From assembly GCA_964452775.1 (NCBI GenBank), contig CAYVQP010000006.1, forward strand, positions 35,295 through 99,294: a stretch of 64,000 bases of DNA, in the 5' to 3' direction. Source of the DNA: JACKCB01 sp964452775. Its GTDB lineage: Bacteria > Chloroflexota > Anaerolineae > Promineifilales > Promineifilaceae. Each line of letters starts with the position of its first letter. Within the stretch, counting starts at the first letter, position 1. This document shows positions 17,298-26,458 of the stretch, piece by piece. Below the pieces are notes generated by a model. That model made no database searches and was not told the origin of the DNA. It saw only the letters and a list, made by a program, of their open reading frames with translations. A program made the position numbers and the translations under genes.

Positions 17298-18688
17298 ATG
17301 AAGCGAACAGTCTACCAACCGACACTACCGGCTTTCCGAGACCTGGCCGCGGGTGGAGCGAACCTGATCCCCGTCTATCGAGAGTTCTCCGCCGATCTGG
17401 AGACGCCGGTGACTGTCTACCTGAAGCTGATGGATGAGGCCAGCCCTTCATTCCTGCTGGAGTCTGTGGAAGGCGGCGAGCAGGTGGGTCGTTACTCGTT
17501 TGTCGGGGTAAATCCCCGTGGCCTGCTGACGCTGAATGGCCGGGAGGTCGAGCATAGAAACGGTACAACATCGAGCCGCCGGCCACTCGCGCCGGATGAA
17601 GACATTCTTGATGTGCTCAAGTCCGAGCTTTCCCGCTTCCGGCCGGCCGATCTGCCGGACCTACCCCGCTTCAACGGCGGGGTGGTCGGCTATCTGGGCT
17701 ATGATGTGGTTCGCGAGTTCGAGCGCTTGCCGGAGACGGCGGCTCATGTGCTGGATGCGCCGGATGCGGTATTCCTGTTGACGGATACGTTGGTGGTCTT
17801 TGACCATGCCCGCCACCGGCTGCAGATTCTGGCGAACGTTGACCTGACCGGCAGCGACGATGTGGAAGTGGCTTACATGACCGCTGTCGAGCGCATCGAG
17901 CGGGTAAGTGAGCGACTGCTCCGGCCGTTGCCGGCGGTACCACAGCGCCGTTGGGGCGCGCGCCGGCGTTCTACAGGCGAGGCTGTCCTGAGTTCGAACA
18001 TGACCCCCGAACGATATCAAGAAATGGTAGCGGCTGCGCGGGAGTATATCGCCGCGGGCGATATTTTCCAGGTGGTGCTGAGCCAGCGGCTGCAGCGGGA
18101 AACTAGCGCCCACCCATTCGCAATCTATCGGGCGCTGCGCATGTTGAATCCATCGCCCTATATGTTCTACTTTGACTTCGGCTCCCTGGATCTGCAGGTA
18201 ATCGGCGCTTCGCCGGAAATGCACGTCCGCTTTGAGGATGGCCTGGCGCATGTGCGNNNNNNNNNNNNNNNNNNNNNNNNNNNNNNNNNNNNNNNNNNNN
18301 NNNNNNNNNNNNNNNNNNNNNNNNNNNNNNNNNNNNNNNNNNNNNNNNNNNNNNNNCCGACCTGGATGCCTTTGATTTGCTGCGGGCGACGTTCCCGGCC
18401 GGCACGGTCAGCGGCGCGCCGAAGGTACGGGCCATGGAGATCATCGAGGAACTGGAAGGCGAGCGCCGGGTGTTATATGCCGGCGCGATCGGCTATGTCA
18501 GCTATGACGGCAGCATGGACACCTGCATTGCCATACGAACGATGTTGATGCAAGGCGAGACGGTGTACATTCAGGCCGGGGCCGGTATTGTCGCCGACAG
18601 CAATCCCATGCGCGAGCACGAGGAATGCATGAACAAAGCCCGCGCCCTGGCGGTGGCCGTTGAGCGGGCTGAACAAGGCTTGTTGTGA
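17298..18688 (+). CDS. trpE: Anthranilate synthase component I, interrupted by an assembly gap
   Basis: TrpE makes anthranilate from chorismate using ammonia delivered by TrpG. The N-terminal half has PVYREFSADLETPVTVYLKL and FLLESVEGGEQVGRYSF, then FQVVLSQRL and SPYMFYF. A run of 100 N (18257-18356) follows, and the protein resumes in another frame with FDLLRATFPAGTVSGAPKVR and ends at 18688. The missing stretch should carry the PIAGTRPRG and LVDLGRND motifs. From family lengths I expect roughly 210-230 bases rather than 100. The frame change is therefore explained by the nominal gap size, not by a mutation. AAGGTGA at 17285-17291 serves as the Shine-Dalgarno. First gene after the T-box. Confidence 0.92.
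18257..18356. other. Assembly gap of 100 N inside trpE
   Basis: Exactly 100 N, a conventional placeholder for unknown length. The trpE frame continues only if the true length is 2 modulo 3, so the real gap is not 100 bases. Confidence 0.98.
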
Positions 18689-18736
18689 TAGCCGGCAAGC
18701 GAAAGAAATTGACAACAGAGATAGGCGATAGCGAGT

Positions 18737-19753
18737 ATGGAAAAGAGACGAGTATTTAGCGGCATCCAACCCACCGGCAACACCCACCTGGGCAACTACC
18801 TGGGAGCAATCCGCAATTGGGTAGCCGGACAGGCGGAAAAGACCAACTATTTTTGCGTGGTTGACCTGCATAGTCTGACCGTGCCACAGGACCCGGCTGA
18901 ATTACGCTACCAGACGCGTTCAATGGCGGCCATGCTGTTAGCCTGCGGGATAGATCTGCAAGTGAGCACGGTATTCATTCAAAGTCACGTGGTGGCGCAT
19001 GCTGAGGCCTGCTGGCTGTTGAACTGTGTGACGCCGCTCGGCTGGCTGCAACGCATGACGCAGTTTAAGGTGAAGGCGGAGACGCAGGAGAGCGTCTCCA
19101 CCGGCCTGCTGGACTACCCGGTCCTACAGGCCGGCGACATCATCCTCTATGATGCCCATGAGGTGCCTGTCGGCGAGGATCAGCGGCAGCACGTGGAACT
19201 GTCGCGGGACATCGCGCAGCGCTTCAACAGCCTTTATGGCGAGGAGTTCTTTGTGCTGCCGGAAGTAATGATCCCGCCGGTTGGCGCCCGGGTCATGGCT
19301 CTGAACGACCCTACGATGAAGATGTCGAAGAGCTTTGCTCACGTTCGCGGCCATGCGGTGCGTATGCTGGATGAGCCTGACGAGATCATGTATGCCTTCA
19401 AAAGGGCGGTGACTGATTCTGGACGCGAGATCCGCTTCTCAAATGATCCGGAGAAGGCCGGCGTTGACAACCTGCTGACAATTTACAAGGCCGTCACCGG
19501 CAAGAGCGAGTCCGAAGTTGAGGCCGATTTCGCCAATGCGCGCGGCTATGGGGATCTCAAGACGGGTGTGGCGGAGGTGGTGATTGAACTATTGGCTCCG
19601 ATCAAGGCGCGCCATGAGCGCCTCATGGGCGACCCGGCAGAGCTGGACCGGCTGCTGGCGACAGGGGCGGAACAGGCAGCGTCGGTATCCATGCCCAAAG
19701 TCGCCGCCATGAAAGAATTGATGGGACTGGTGTTGCCGGGGCGAGGAGGATGA
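18737..19753 (+). CDS. trpS: Tryptophanyl-tRNA synthetase
   Basis: A 338-residue class I aminoacyl-tRNA synthetase that charges tRNA-Trp. RVFSGIQPTGNTHLGN contains the HIGH-like motif (TGNTHLGN, 13-20), and MKMSKSFAHV at about 194-203 is the KMSKS loop. AGDIILYDAHEVPVGEDQ is the Trp/ATP pocket of bacterial TrpRS. The length is normal (about 330). It lies 48 bases after trpE within the T-box-controlled operon, so supply of both tryptophan and its synthetase would answer to tRNA-Trp charging. A TTGACA at 18709-18714 has no matching -10 at 17 bases. Confidence 0.95.
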   Translation: MEKRRVFSGIQPTGNTHLGNYLGAIRNWVAGQAEKTNYFCVVDLHSLTVPQDPAELRYQTRSMAAMLLACGIDLQVSTVFIQSHVVAHAEACWLLNCVTPLGWLQRMTQFKVKAETQESVSTGLLDYPVLQAGDIILYDAHEVPVGEDQRQHVELSRDIAQRFNSLYGEEFFVLPEVMIPPVGARVMALNDPTMKMSKSFAHVRGHAVRMLDEPDEIMYAFKRAVTDSGREIRFSNDPEKAGVDNLLTIYKAVTGKSESEVEADFANARGYGDLKTGVAEVVIELLAPIKARHERLMGDPAELDRLLATGAEQAASVSMPKVAAMKELMGLVLPGRGG

Positions 19754-19777
19754 GCGTTCTGATGCGGAGGCAAGTAC

Positions 19778-20359
19778 ATGACCGTCCTGCTGGTTGACAA
19801 CTACGACTCGTTTACTTACAACCTCGCCCAATACCTGGGCGAGCTTGGCGCGGAATTGCTGGTCAGGCGCAACGACGCGATCAGCGTGGAGGATGTCCGC
19901 GAATTGGCGCCCTCCCACATCGTGATCTCACCCGGCCCCGGCGACCCGGACGATGGCGGCATCTCCAATGACCTGATCCGCGAGTTCGGGCCGGCCACGC
20001 CGATACTGGGCGTCTGTTTGGGACATCAGTGCATCGGCCATGTTTACGGCGGGCAGGTGAGCCGGGCGCCCCGGCTGATGCACGGCAAGACGTCGGCCAT
20101 TTACCATCGCGGTAAGGGCCTGTTTGACGGCATACCCAGCCCGTTCCGTGCCACCCGCTACCACTCGCTGATCGTTGAAGAGCCGTTGCCGGAAGTCCTG
20201 GCGGTGACCGCCTTTACCCGTGAAGGGGAACTGATGGGTGTGCAGCATCGCGAGTATCCGGTGGTTGGCGTGCAGTTCCACCCGGAAAGTATCCTGACGG
20301 AGCACGGCAAACGGTTGCTGCGCAATTTTCTGGACGGTCGCATGCGGAACGGCCATTAG
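19778..20359 (+). CDS. trpG: Anthranilate synthase component II (glutamine amidotransferase)
   Basis: A 193-residue class I glutamine amidotransferase that hydrolyses glutamine and passes ammonia to TrpE. It begins VLLVDNYDSFTYNLAQYLGE and has SPGPGDP (oxyanion region), the nucleophile Cys80 in GVCLGHQ, and the His-Glu pair in QFHPES near residue 170. Length and motifs are canonical. A PabA role in folate synthesis is also possible for such proteins, but the operon favours tryptophan. trpD starts 10 bases downstream. Confidence 0.95.
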   Translation: MTVLLVDNYDSFTYNLAQYLGELGAELLVRRNDAISVEDVRELAPSHIVISPGPGDPDDGGISNDLIREFGPATPILGVCLGHQCIGHVYGGQVSRAPRLMHGKTSAIYHRGKGLFDGIPSPFRATRYHSLIVEEPLPEVLAVTAFTREGELMGVQHREYPVVGVQFHPESILTEHGKRLLRNFLDGRMRNGH

Positions 20360-20369
20360 GAGCAGCGAG

Positions 20370-21401
20370 ATGTCTATCAAGGCGGCTATTGCTGAGGTAA
20401 TCAACGGGCGCGATCTGGCCCAGGGGCAGGCGGAAGCGGCCATGGACGAGATCATGGACGGTCTGGCGACCCCGGCCCAGATCGGCGGCTACCTGACCGC
20501 GTTACGCATGAAGGGCGAGACGGTGGATGAGATCGCCGGCAGCGCGCGTTCCATGCGGGCGCACGTGGTGAAGGTGAATGCCGGGTTAGTCCCCGGCGAG
20601 ATATTGGTTGACACCTGCGGAACGGGCGGGGACGGCGCGCATACCTTCAATATCTCCACCACTACGGCCTTTGTCGTCGCCGGCTGTGGGGTCAGGGTCG
20701 CCAAGCACGGCAATCGGGCAGCCAGCAGCCACTCCGGCTCGGCCGATGTGTTGCTGGCGCTTGGCGGCAACCTGGACCTATCAGCAGAGGATGTTGCTGC
20801 ATGCATACGGGAGGTAGGGATTGGTTTCCTGTATGCCGTCAACCATCACCCGGCCATGCGCCATGCCATCGGCCCGCGCAGGGAGTTGGGCCAGCGCACG
20901 ATCTTTAATTTGCTTGGCCCGCTGACCAATCCGGCTGGAGCCGGACATCAACTAATCGGCGTTTATGATGCCGAGCTAACTGAGCCACTGGCGCGGGTGC
21001 TCGGCGAGCTGGGCAGCCGGGCTGCACTTGTCGTTCACGGGACGGACGGGCTGGACGAGTTGACAACGACCGGAAGCAATCAGGTCAGCCAGCTGAAGGA
21101 TGGTCGGGTAACCACCTTCACCTTCGACCCCGATGTGTTGGGCCTGCCCCGGGCAACGCTGGATGATCTGCGCGGCGGTGAGCCGGCTGAGAACGCGCAG
21201 ATTACCCGCGATATTCTGAGCGGCTACGACAGTGGGCCTCGTCGCGACATTGTCTTGCTGAACGCGGCGGCTGCCCTTTCGCTGGAGAATGGCGACTGGA
21301 TGGCCGGCCTCCAGGCCGCGCGTGGAGCCATAGAGAGTGGTGCGGCATTACGGGTCCTCGATGACTGGATTGCGACGACCGGTCGCCTCGCCGCGCGTTA
21401 A
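20370..21401 (+). CDS. trpD: Anthranilate phosphoribosyltransferase
   Basis: A 343-residue enzyme joining anthranilate to PRPP. It shows the glycine-rich PRPP loop DTCGTGGDGAHTFNIST (about 80-96), then VAKHGNRAASSHSGSADVLLALG, which contains the KHGN and SADVLEALG signatures, and FLYAVNHHPAMRHAIGPRRELGQRTIFNLLGPLTNP (given here only as landmarks GPRRELG and LGPLTNP). Metal-binding acidic residues are in the VHGTDGLDE region. The length is normal. Its stop lies 3 bases before the start of an O-antigen-ligase-like gene. Confidence 0.95.
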   Translation: MSIKAAIAEVINGRDLAQGQAEAAMDEIMDGLATPAQIGGYLTALRMKGETVDEIAGSARSMRAHVVKVNAGLVPGEILVDTCGTGGDGAHTFNISTTTAFVVAGCGVRVAKHGNRAASSHSGSADVLLALGGNLDLSAEDVAACIREVGIGFLYAVNHHPAMRHAIGPRRELGQRTIFNLLGPLTNPAGAGHQLIGVYDAELTEPLARVLGELGSRAALVVHGTDGLDELTTTGSNQVSQLKDGRVTTFTFDPDVLGLPRATLDDLRGGEPAENAQITRDILSGYDSGPRRDIVLLNAAAALSLENGDWMAGLQAARGAIESGAALRVLDDWIATTGRLAAR

Positions 21402-21404
21402 GTG

Positions 21405-22715
21405 ATGCCCAGGATCGGCCGGCTAGCCACCGACCTGCTGATGCTGTTGATCCCTTTCTCGACCTTCTGGCCGCTCGGAAAGCCGGTGGTTGAAGGCGTT
21501 CTGCCGTTCTATGTTACCTGGGGAGTCCATCTTTCCGACATTGCGCTGGTTCTGGTACTTATCTTTGGGCTGCTGCAGTCCCGGCCGTGGCTACCTGGAC
21601 CACGTGTCTTCTTCTGGCCGCTGCTTGGCCTCTGTCTGATGGCGCTGCTGTCATCCATTGTCGCCTACTCGCCGGCATTTGCGCTCTACACTACCTTTCG
21701 TTGGGCGCTGTCGTTGCTGGTCTATCTCTGGCTGGTGCAACCGCAAGTGAACGCGCCGCGGGCCGTGCGGGTGCTCATCATCGGCCTATGTGTTCAGGTG
21801 CTGGTTGGCGTGCTGCAGGTTATGAACCAGGGGCCACTGGGACTGCCCTATGAACTGGCGCTACCGGCCCATCTGTCGGGCGCGGCGATCATCCCGGTTG
21901 AGGGGGAGCGCTGGCTAAGGGCTTATGGGCTTACTTTCCATCCCAATGTACTCGGTGGATATCTGGCGTTCGCCGTCATCGCGTGCGCGGCGCTGTTAAG
22001 GAGTCGCGCCTGGACCTTTGTCTGGTGGTGGCTGTGGATCGGACTGTTTCTGACTTTCTCGCGAGCGGCGTGGATTGCTGCGGCGCTCGGTGTATCTATC
22101 ACGATTGTCTGGCTGGCGCTGCGCGAAAGGATCTGGAGGAGACGCGCGCTCGAAGCGTTTGCCGGCGCTGCGATCTTGCTTGCTATTTGCGCGGTGGTAT
22201 GGTTGCCGCAGCTTGCCACCCGAATTGAGCCTCTAACGGCGCGACTTGGGCTGGGCGCTGCGCAGTCCGTCGAGAACCCTATTTCGCCGCTCGAAGAACG
22301 ATCACTGGACGAGCGAGAGGAGTTCTTGCATCTCAGCCTGGATTTTGTTGCCCAACGGCCGTTCACCGGCGTGGGCGCGGGTGGCTTTCCGATCGCAATC
22401 GTGGCCGAAGGCATCCAGGTCTTACCGCAGTTCGCTCATATCGTCCCATTAACCCTGGCGGCTGAGGTTGGGGCGCCGGCTGCCATATTGTGGTTGGCGC
22501 TCTGGCTTGGCGGCGCGTGGCAACTGGCTGTCCATTGGCGTTCTGATGATCCCTGGCGCATCGTGCTCCTAACCGGCTGGCTGGCCATCGGGCTGATCGC
22601 GCTGGTGGACTCGTATCCCTGGAGCCTGGATGCCGGCCGGCTGCTGACGGTGACCGCTCTGGGATTGGCCGGCAATCGTCTGGCACACGCAAATACGGAG
22701 GTCCTTGCAGAATGA
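21405..22715 (+). CDS. O-antigen ligase/polymerase-like membrane protein
   Basis: A 436-residue protein with about 11 hydrophobic helices. The central segment FHPNVLGGYLAF, the FSRAAWIAA helix and the large extracytoplasmic loop between later helices with VGAGGFP match the Wzy_C/O-antigen ligase family (WaaL, Wzy, and related bicarbonate-transporter-like proteins). The family transfers or polymerises lipid-linked glycans outside the membrane. ATG 21405 is preferred to the in-frame GTG at 21402. It sits between trpD and trpC with near-zero spacing on the left and 115 bases on the right, so it is probably cotranscribed with the trp genes. No link to tryptophan is obvious. Confidence 0.75.
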   Translation: MPRIGRLATDLLMLLIPFSTFWPLGKPVVEGVLPFYVTWGVHLSDIALVLVLIFGLLQSRPWLPGPRVFFWPLLGLCLMALLSSIVAYSPAFALYTTFRWALSLLVYLWLVQPQVNAPRAVRVLIIGLCVQVLVGVLQVMNQGPLGLPYELALPAHLSGAAIIPVEGERWLRAYGLTFHPNVLGGYLAFAVIACAALLRSRAWTFVWWWLWIGLFLTFSRAAWIAAALGVSITIVWLALRERIWRRRALEAFAGAAILLAICAVVWLPQLATRIEPLTARLGLGAAQSVENPISPLEERSLDEREEFLHLSLDFVAQRPFTGVGAGGFPIAIVAEGIQVLPQFAHIVPLTLAAEVGAPAAILWLALWLGGAWQLAVHWRSDDPWRIVLLTGWLAIGLIALVDSYPWSLDAGRLLTVTALGLAGNRLAHANTEVLAE

Positions 22716-22830
22716 CCATTGCTACCTCCTTCGGGCTGTGCGAACCGGCGCGCTCCACTTGCGACGAAAGCGTGACCCGATTTTCCACGTCGGCCTCGAA
22801 ATGCAATCTCGATTTACGGGAGAAGCGCCG

Positions 22831-23652
22831 ATGAGCGTTCCAAAGATAGCCAAACGCCGGGGGGAGATCCTGGATGAGATCATGCGTTATCATCGGGAGC
22901 AGTTGCCCAAGATCATGCGCAATGTACCCCTGGCTGATGTGCGCGCTCTTGCAGCTGTGGCCCCACCGGTAGTTGATTTCTACGCAGCGTTGGCCGCGCC
23001 CGGCGTCTCACTGATCGCCGAATGCAAGAAGGCCTCGCCCAGTAAAGGGCTGCTGCGGGCCGACTACGATCCGGTCAGCCTGGCCCGCGCTTTTGCGCGA
23101 GCGGGGGCGGAGGCGATATCCGTTTTGACGGACGAGCGTCATTTTCAAGGATCGCTCAGCCACCTGCGGGATATCAAGGAGGCGCTGCCGAGTATGCCGG
23201 TGTTGCGCAAGGACTTTCTTTTTCACCCTTACCAGCTCTATGAAGCGCGGGCAGCCGGCGCGGATGCGGTTCTGCTAATCGCCGCCGTGCTCTCCACCAA
23301 CGAGATGCGCGAGCTAATGGCGCTGTCGCGGAGCCTGAGGATGGCGGCCCTGGTGGAGATTCATACGGGAGAGGAATTGGAGCGGGTGCTCCCGCTATCG
23401 CCGCGCATCTTGGGCGTCAATAATCGCAACTTGCAAACCTTTGAAGTGGACTTTGCCAACACGGCCCGCTTGCGGTCGCGGATACCGGCGGACATGCTGG
23501 TCGTCGGCGAGAGTGGTATCAAGAGCGAGGCGGACATCCGGCAGATGGCCGCGGCCGGCGTTAATGCCGTGCTGGTTGGTGAGAGCCTGGTGCGCAGCAA
23601 GCAAGTGGAGGACGCGGCTCGCCGCCTGGTCTTGGCCGGAAGGGGCTCCTGA
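22831..23652 (+). CDS. trpC: Indole-3-glycerol phosphate synthase
   Basis: A 273-residue TIM-barrel enzyme that converts CdRP to indole-3-glycerol phosphate. It has SLIAECKKASPSKGLL (catalytic Lys region), EAISVLTDERHFQGS, VLRKDFLFHPYQLYEARAAG and GVNNRNLQTFEVD, all IGPS signatures, and ends with VGESLVRS. ATG 22831 fits the family N-terminus (MSVPKIAKRRGEILDEI) and follows GGAG at 22818-22821. An upstream in-frame extension to 22705 lacks family resemblance. trpA, trpB and trpF are not in the window. No terminator is evident after it. Confidence 0.95.
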   Translation: MSVPKIAKRRGEILDEIMRYHREQLPKIMRNVPLADVRALAAVAPPVVDFYAALAAPGVSLIAECKKASPSKGLLRADYDPVSLARAFARAGAEAISVLTDERHFQGSLSHLRDIKEALPSMPVLRKDFLFHPYQLYEARAAGADAVLLIAAVLSTNEMRELMALSRSLRMAALVEIHTGEELERVLPLSPRILGVNNRNLQTFEVDFANTARLRSRIPADMLVVGESGIKSEADIRQMAAAGVNAVLVGESLVRSKQVEDAARRLVLAGRGS

Positions 23653-23734
23653 ACGCATCAGCTTCTTATCGAGTTGTCTCCCGCTCTAGCCCGCTTTCAC
23701 GCCAACAGTTCCGGCACATTCATCCCAGCCCGCG

Positions 23735-23764
23735 TTTCGAGTTCTGATCTCCTCCCGGTATAAT
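23735..23764 (+). promoter_or_regulatory. Promoter of the mutase small subunit/meaB pair
   Basis: TTTCGA (23735-23740), an 18-base spacer, then a perfect TATAAT (23759-23764). Transcription would start about 65 bases before the ATG at 23837. The -10 is strong and the -35 weak. Confidence 0.55.
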
Positions 23765-23836
23765 ATCGCGCTGTGTACAAGTGCAGCATGACGTCGAACG
23801 ACGCCCGGCAGCTTGTGCGGAGGAGATAGAAAAAGG

Positions 23837-24259
23837 ATGAATGTGCAGGGAAAGATCCGCGTGTTAATTGCCAAGCCAGGCCTGGATGGGCACGATCGCG
23901 GGGCCAAGGTCATCGCCCGCGCCCTGCGTGATGCCGGCATGGAGGTGATCTATACCGGCTTGCGGCAGACGCCGGAGATGGTTGTGGAAGCGGCTATCCA
24001 GGAGGACGTGGATGTCATCGGGCTGAGCATTTTGTCCGGTGCACATAACGCGTTGGTGCCGCGGATCATGGAACTAATGGCGCAGGAGGGTGTGGACGAT
24101 GTGCCCGTGTTTCTCGGCGGCATCGTGCCCAGCGAGGATGTTCCTGCTTTGGAGGCGCTGGGCGTCGCCCGGATTTTTGGCCCGGGAGCAAGCAGCCAGC
24201 AGATCATTGCCAGCATCGAGCAAGCCGTAGCCGCGCGCAGGGCGGAAGCCGGTGAATGA
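23837..24259 (+). CDS. Cobalamin-binding subunit of a methylmalonyl-CoA-type mutase
   Basis: A 140-residue B12-binding domain. DGHDRG (17-22) is the DxHxxG motif whose His replaces a nucleotide ligand of cobalt. LSILSGAHN and FLGGIVP are the two further B12-pocket motifs (SxL and GG). This is the free-standing small subunit of methylmalonyl-CoA or related acyl-CoA mutases. The large catalytic subunit is not in the window. The family interconverts methylmalonyl-CoA and succinyl-CoA, or branched-chain analogues. It overlaps meaB by 8 bases. ATG 23837 is chosen over an upstream GTG at 23813 because of the purine-rich GGAGGAGATAG before it. Confidence 0.88.
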   Translation: MNVQGKIRVLIAKPGLDGHDRGAKVIARALRDAGMEVIYTGLRQTPEMVVEAAIQEDVDVIGLSILSGAHNALVPRIMELMAQEGVDDVPVFLGGIVPSEDVPALEALGVARIFGPGASSQQIIASIEQAVAARRAEAGE

Positions 24260-25262
24260 GCTGTATGCAGAGGTGCGCCAGGGTCGCCGGCGGGCGGTCG
24301 CGCGCTTGATTACCCATATCGAAAGGAGCGAAGAGGAGGCTCATCGAGCAGTAGCCGCCCTATATGAGTTCACGGGGCGCGCCCATATCATCGGGATTAC
24401 GGGCGCTCCGGGATCCGGCAAGAGCACGCTGGTAAACGAGCTGGCCAAGGCGCTCCGAGGCCGGGAGAAGCGGATCGGTATTGTGGCGGTGGATCCCAGC
24501 AGCCCTTTTACCGGCGGGGCGATCCTGGGTGACCGGATCCGTATGCGCGACCTTTCCGGCGACCCCGGCATTTTCATCCGCAGCATGGCCTCGCGCGGTA
24601 ACCTGGGCGGCCTGGCGCGGGCCACCTCGGCGGTGTTGAAGGTGCTGGACGCAGCCGGCTATGAGGTCATCCTGGTGGAGACGATTGGCGCCGGCCAGGC
24701 CGAGGTGGATATCGCCCGCGCCGCGCATACGACGGTGGTTATTGAAGCGCCGGGGATGGGCGACGATATCCAGTCTATCAAAGCAGGCATCCTTGAAATT
24801 GCTGATATCCTGGTGGTCAACAAGGCAGACCGCCCCGGCGCGGCGTTGACCGTCAGAGCGCTGCGGACGATGTTGCATTTGGGCGGTGAAATGAGCGTCC
24901 GGCATCATGGTGAATTGATGCAAGTTGTCGCGACCGCGGATGCTGATGGACAAGGCTCAGCGACCGGCTGGCATATCCCCGTGCTGGAGACCGTGGCCAC
25001 CGAAGCGACAGGTATTCCGGCGCTGGCGGATGCTGTTGGCGAACATTTCCAGCACCTGCAAAACAGCGGACAGTGGTTTGAGCGAGAAAAGGATCGCAGC
25101 CGGCAGGATGTCACTCAATTATTGCAGGAGAGGCTGGCGGCGCGCCTACGGGTGTCGGTGCCGGATGAGGAACGCGAGGCGATTATCGCGGAGGTGGCCG
25201 CCCGCCGGCTTGATCCATATTCAGCGGTAACCCAGCTATTTGCCAGAGTTTCATTTGCCTGA
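24252..25262 (+). CDS. meaB: Methylmalonyl-CoA mutase-associated GTPase MeaB
   Basis: A 336-residue G3E-family P-loop GTPase that guards the adenosylcobalamin mutase and gates cofactor loading. Walker A is GAPGSGKST (about 50-58), followed by VAVDPSSPFTGGAILGDRIRM and IRSMASRGNLGG, both MeaB/ArgK signatures. VETIGAGQAEVD is the switch region and NKADRPGA the NKxD guanine-specificity motif. The C-terminal helical dimerisation arm is present and the length normal. The 8-base overlap with the B12 subunit supports coupled production. Confidence 0.95.
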   Translation: MNELYAEVRQGRRRAVARLITHIERSEEEAHRAVAALYEFTGRAHIIGITGAPGSGKSTLVNELAKALRGREKRIGIVAVDPSSPFTGGAILGDRIRMRDLSGDPGIFIRSMASRGNLGGLARATSAVLKVLDAAGYEVILVETIGAGQAEVDIARAAHTTVVIEAPGMGDDIQSIKAGILEIADILVVNKADRPGAALTVRALRTMLHLGGEMSVRHHGELMQVVATADADGQGSATGWHIPVLETVATEATGIPALADAVGEHFQHLQNSGQWFEREKDRSRQDVTQLLQERLAARLRVSVPDEEREAIIAEVAARRLDPYSAVTQLFARVSFA

Positions 25263-25330
25263 GAGTAGACGCGATAGGACAGGACGCAGCCGGCGTTTAA
25301 GCTAGCAGGGTGCAGACGGGAGAGTAGCTT

Positions 25331-26293
25331 ATGGTCGTAATTGGGTATGGGGATATCAAAATCTTTGCCGGATCGGGCTGCCCGGAATTGGCGCAGCGTA
25401 TTGCCAGCTACCTGGGTTTGCCGATAAGCGGCTGGGACATCATCCACTTTCCAAATGAAAGCATGTGGGTCAAGTTGCACGGCAGCGTCCGCGGACAGGA
25501 TGTTTACGTCATTCAGACCCATGCTCGCCCACTCCATCGCAATGTGATGGAGATGTTGATCGCCATTGATTGTCTGAAACGAGATTCGGCCGGACGAATC
25601 ACGGCCGTTGTCCCCTTTCTAGGCTATTCTCAAAGCGACCAGAAGACGCAGCCGCGCGTGCCCATTACGGCTCGTCTACTGGCGGATATGATTGAGGTCG
25701 CCGGGACCGATCGCTGGATGACGCTGGACCTGCATGCCGGCCAGATTCAGGGCTTTTATAAGATCCCGGGCGATGTGCTGACCGCGCGTTACCTGCTCGC
25801 TGATCATTTCATGGAGCGGGATCTCTCCAATACGGTGGTCGTAACGCCGGACCTGGGCTTTGCCAAGGATGGCCGGAAGTTTGCCGACCAGTTAGGCTTG
25901 CCCCTGGCGGTGGTGGAGAAGCGGCGTTTCGGCAACTCAACCGAACGTCAGGCGCGCTCGCTCATCGGCGAGGTCCGCGGGATGAACGTGATCATCGTGG
26001 ACGATATGGTTGATACCGCCGGATCCGTGGCTGAAGCTGTGCAAGTGGTCAAACAGGAAGGCGCGAACGAAGTATCACTCATGTTCACTCATCCCGTGCT
26101 TTCCTATCCGGCGGTCGACCGTCTGGCTTCACTGCCCCTGAAGGAGATCGTCACCACCGATACGCTGCCCATCAGTCCAGAGGACCAGGCCAAATTGCCG
26201 AACCTCCACATCCTCTCAGTCGCCGAGCTGCTGGGCGAGGTAATTCTGCGCAGCCATGAGGGGCGCAGCGTTGGCCAGCTGTTCAACGAGTAG
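25331..26293 (+). CDS. prs: Ribose-phosphate pyrophosphokinase, divergent
   Basis: A 320-residue PRPP synthetase-like protein. DLHAGQIQGFY (catalytic-loop His region) and NVIIVDDMVDTAG (PRPP-binding loop) are intact, and the length is normal. Two usual elements differ: the ATP-binding YARQD motif reads YSQSDQK (near 99-105), losing the Arg, and SPDAGG is TPDLGFAKD. It could be a true PRPP synthetase of a divergent class or a paralogue with altered activity; a second prs elsewhere in the genome would favour the latter. GGGAG lies upstream. PRPP feeds TrpD and nucleotide synthesis, but it is not in the trp operon. Confidence 0.82.
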   Translation: MVVIGYGDIKIFAGSGCPELAQRIASYLGLPISGWDIIHFPNESMWVKLHGSVRGQDVYVIQTHARPLHRNVMEMLIAIDCLKRDSAGRITAVVPFLGYSQSDQKTQPRVPITARLLADMIEVAGTDRWMTLDLHAGQIQGFYKIPGDVLTARYLLADHFMERDLSNTVVVTPDLGFAKDGRKFADQLGLPLAVVEKRRFGNSTERQARSLIGEVRGMNVIIVDDMVDTAGSVAEAVQVVKQEGANEVSLMFTHPVLSYPAVDRLASLPLKEIVTTDTLPISPEDQAKLPNLHILSVAELLGEVILRSHEGRSVGQLFNE

Positions 26294-26458
26294 CCATCCC
26301 GGTTCTAATTGATCTCTTATGGCAGTTAGCGCCAACTTGCCTTATGCTGTAAGGTCGATGCTGCGACTTCCGGCATCCAGGAGGCAGGTCCATTCAGGTT
26401 GCCTGAGAGAGAGAAACAACCCTCCAGCCGGTATCTGCACAAAAAAAAGAGAAGACCT

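Noticed and set aside
18377..18688. Separate short gene for the end of trpE
   Set aside because: It is in another frame only because the N gap has a placeholder length; the sequence continues TrpE.
18709..18714. TTGACA upstream of trpS as an internal promoter
   Set aside because: No acceptable -10 box lies 16-18 bases downstream.
22705..22830. N-terminal extension of trpC
   Set aside because: The extension does not match IGPS proteins, and ATG 22831 has a Shine-Dalgarno and the family N-terminus.
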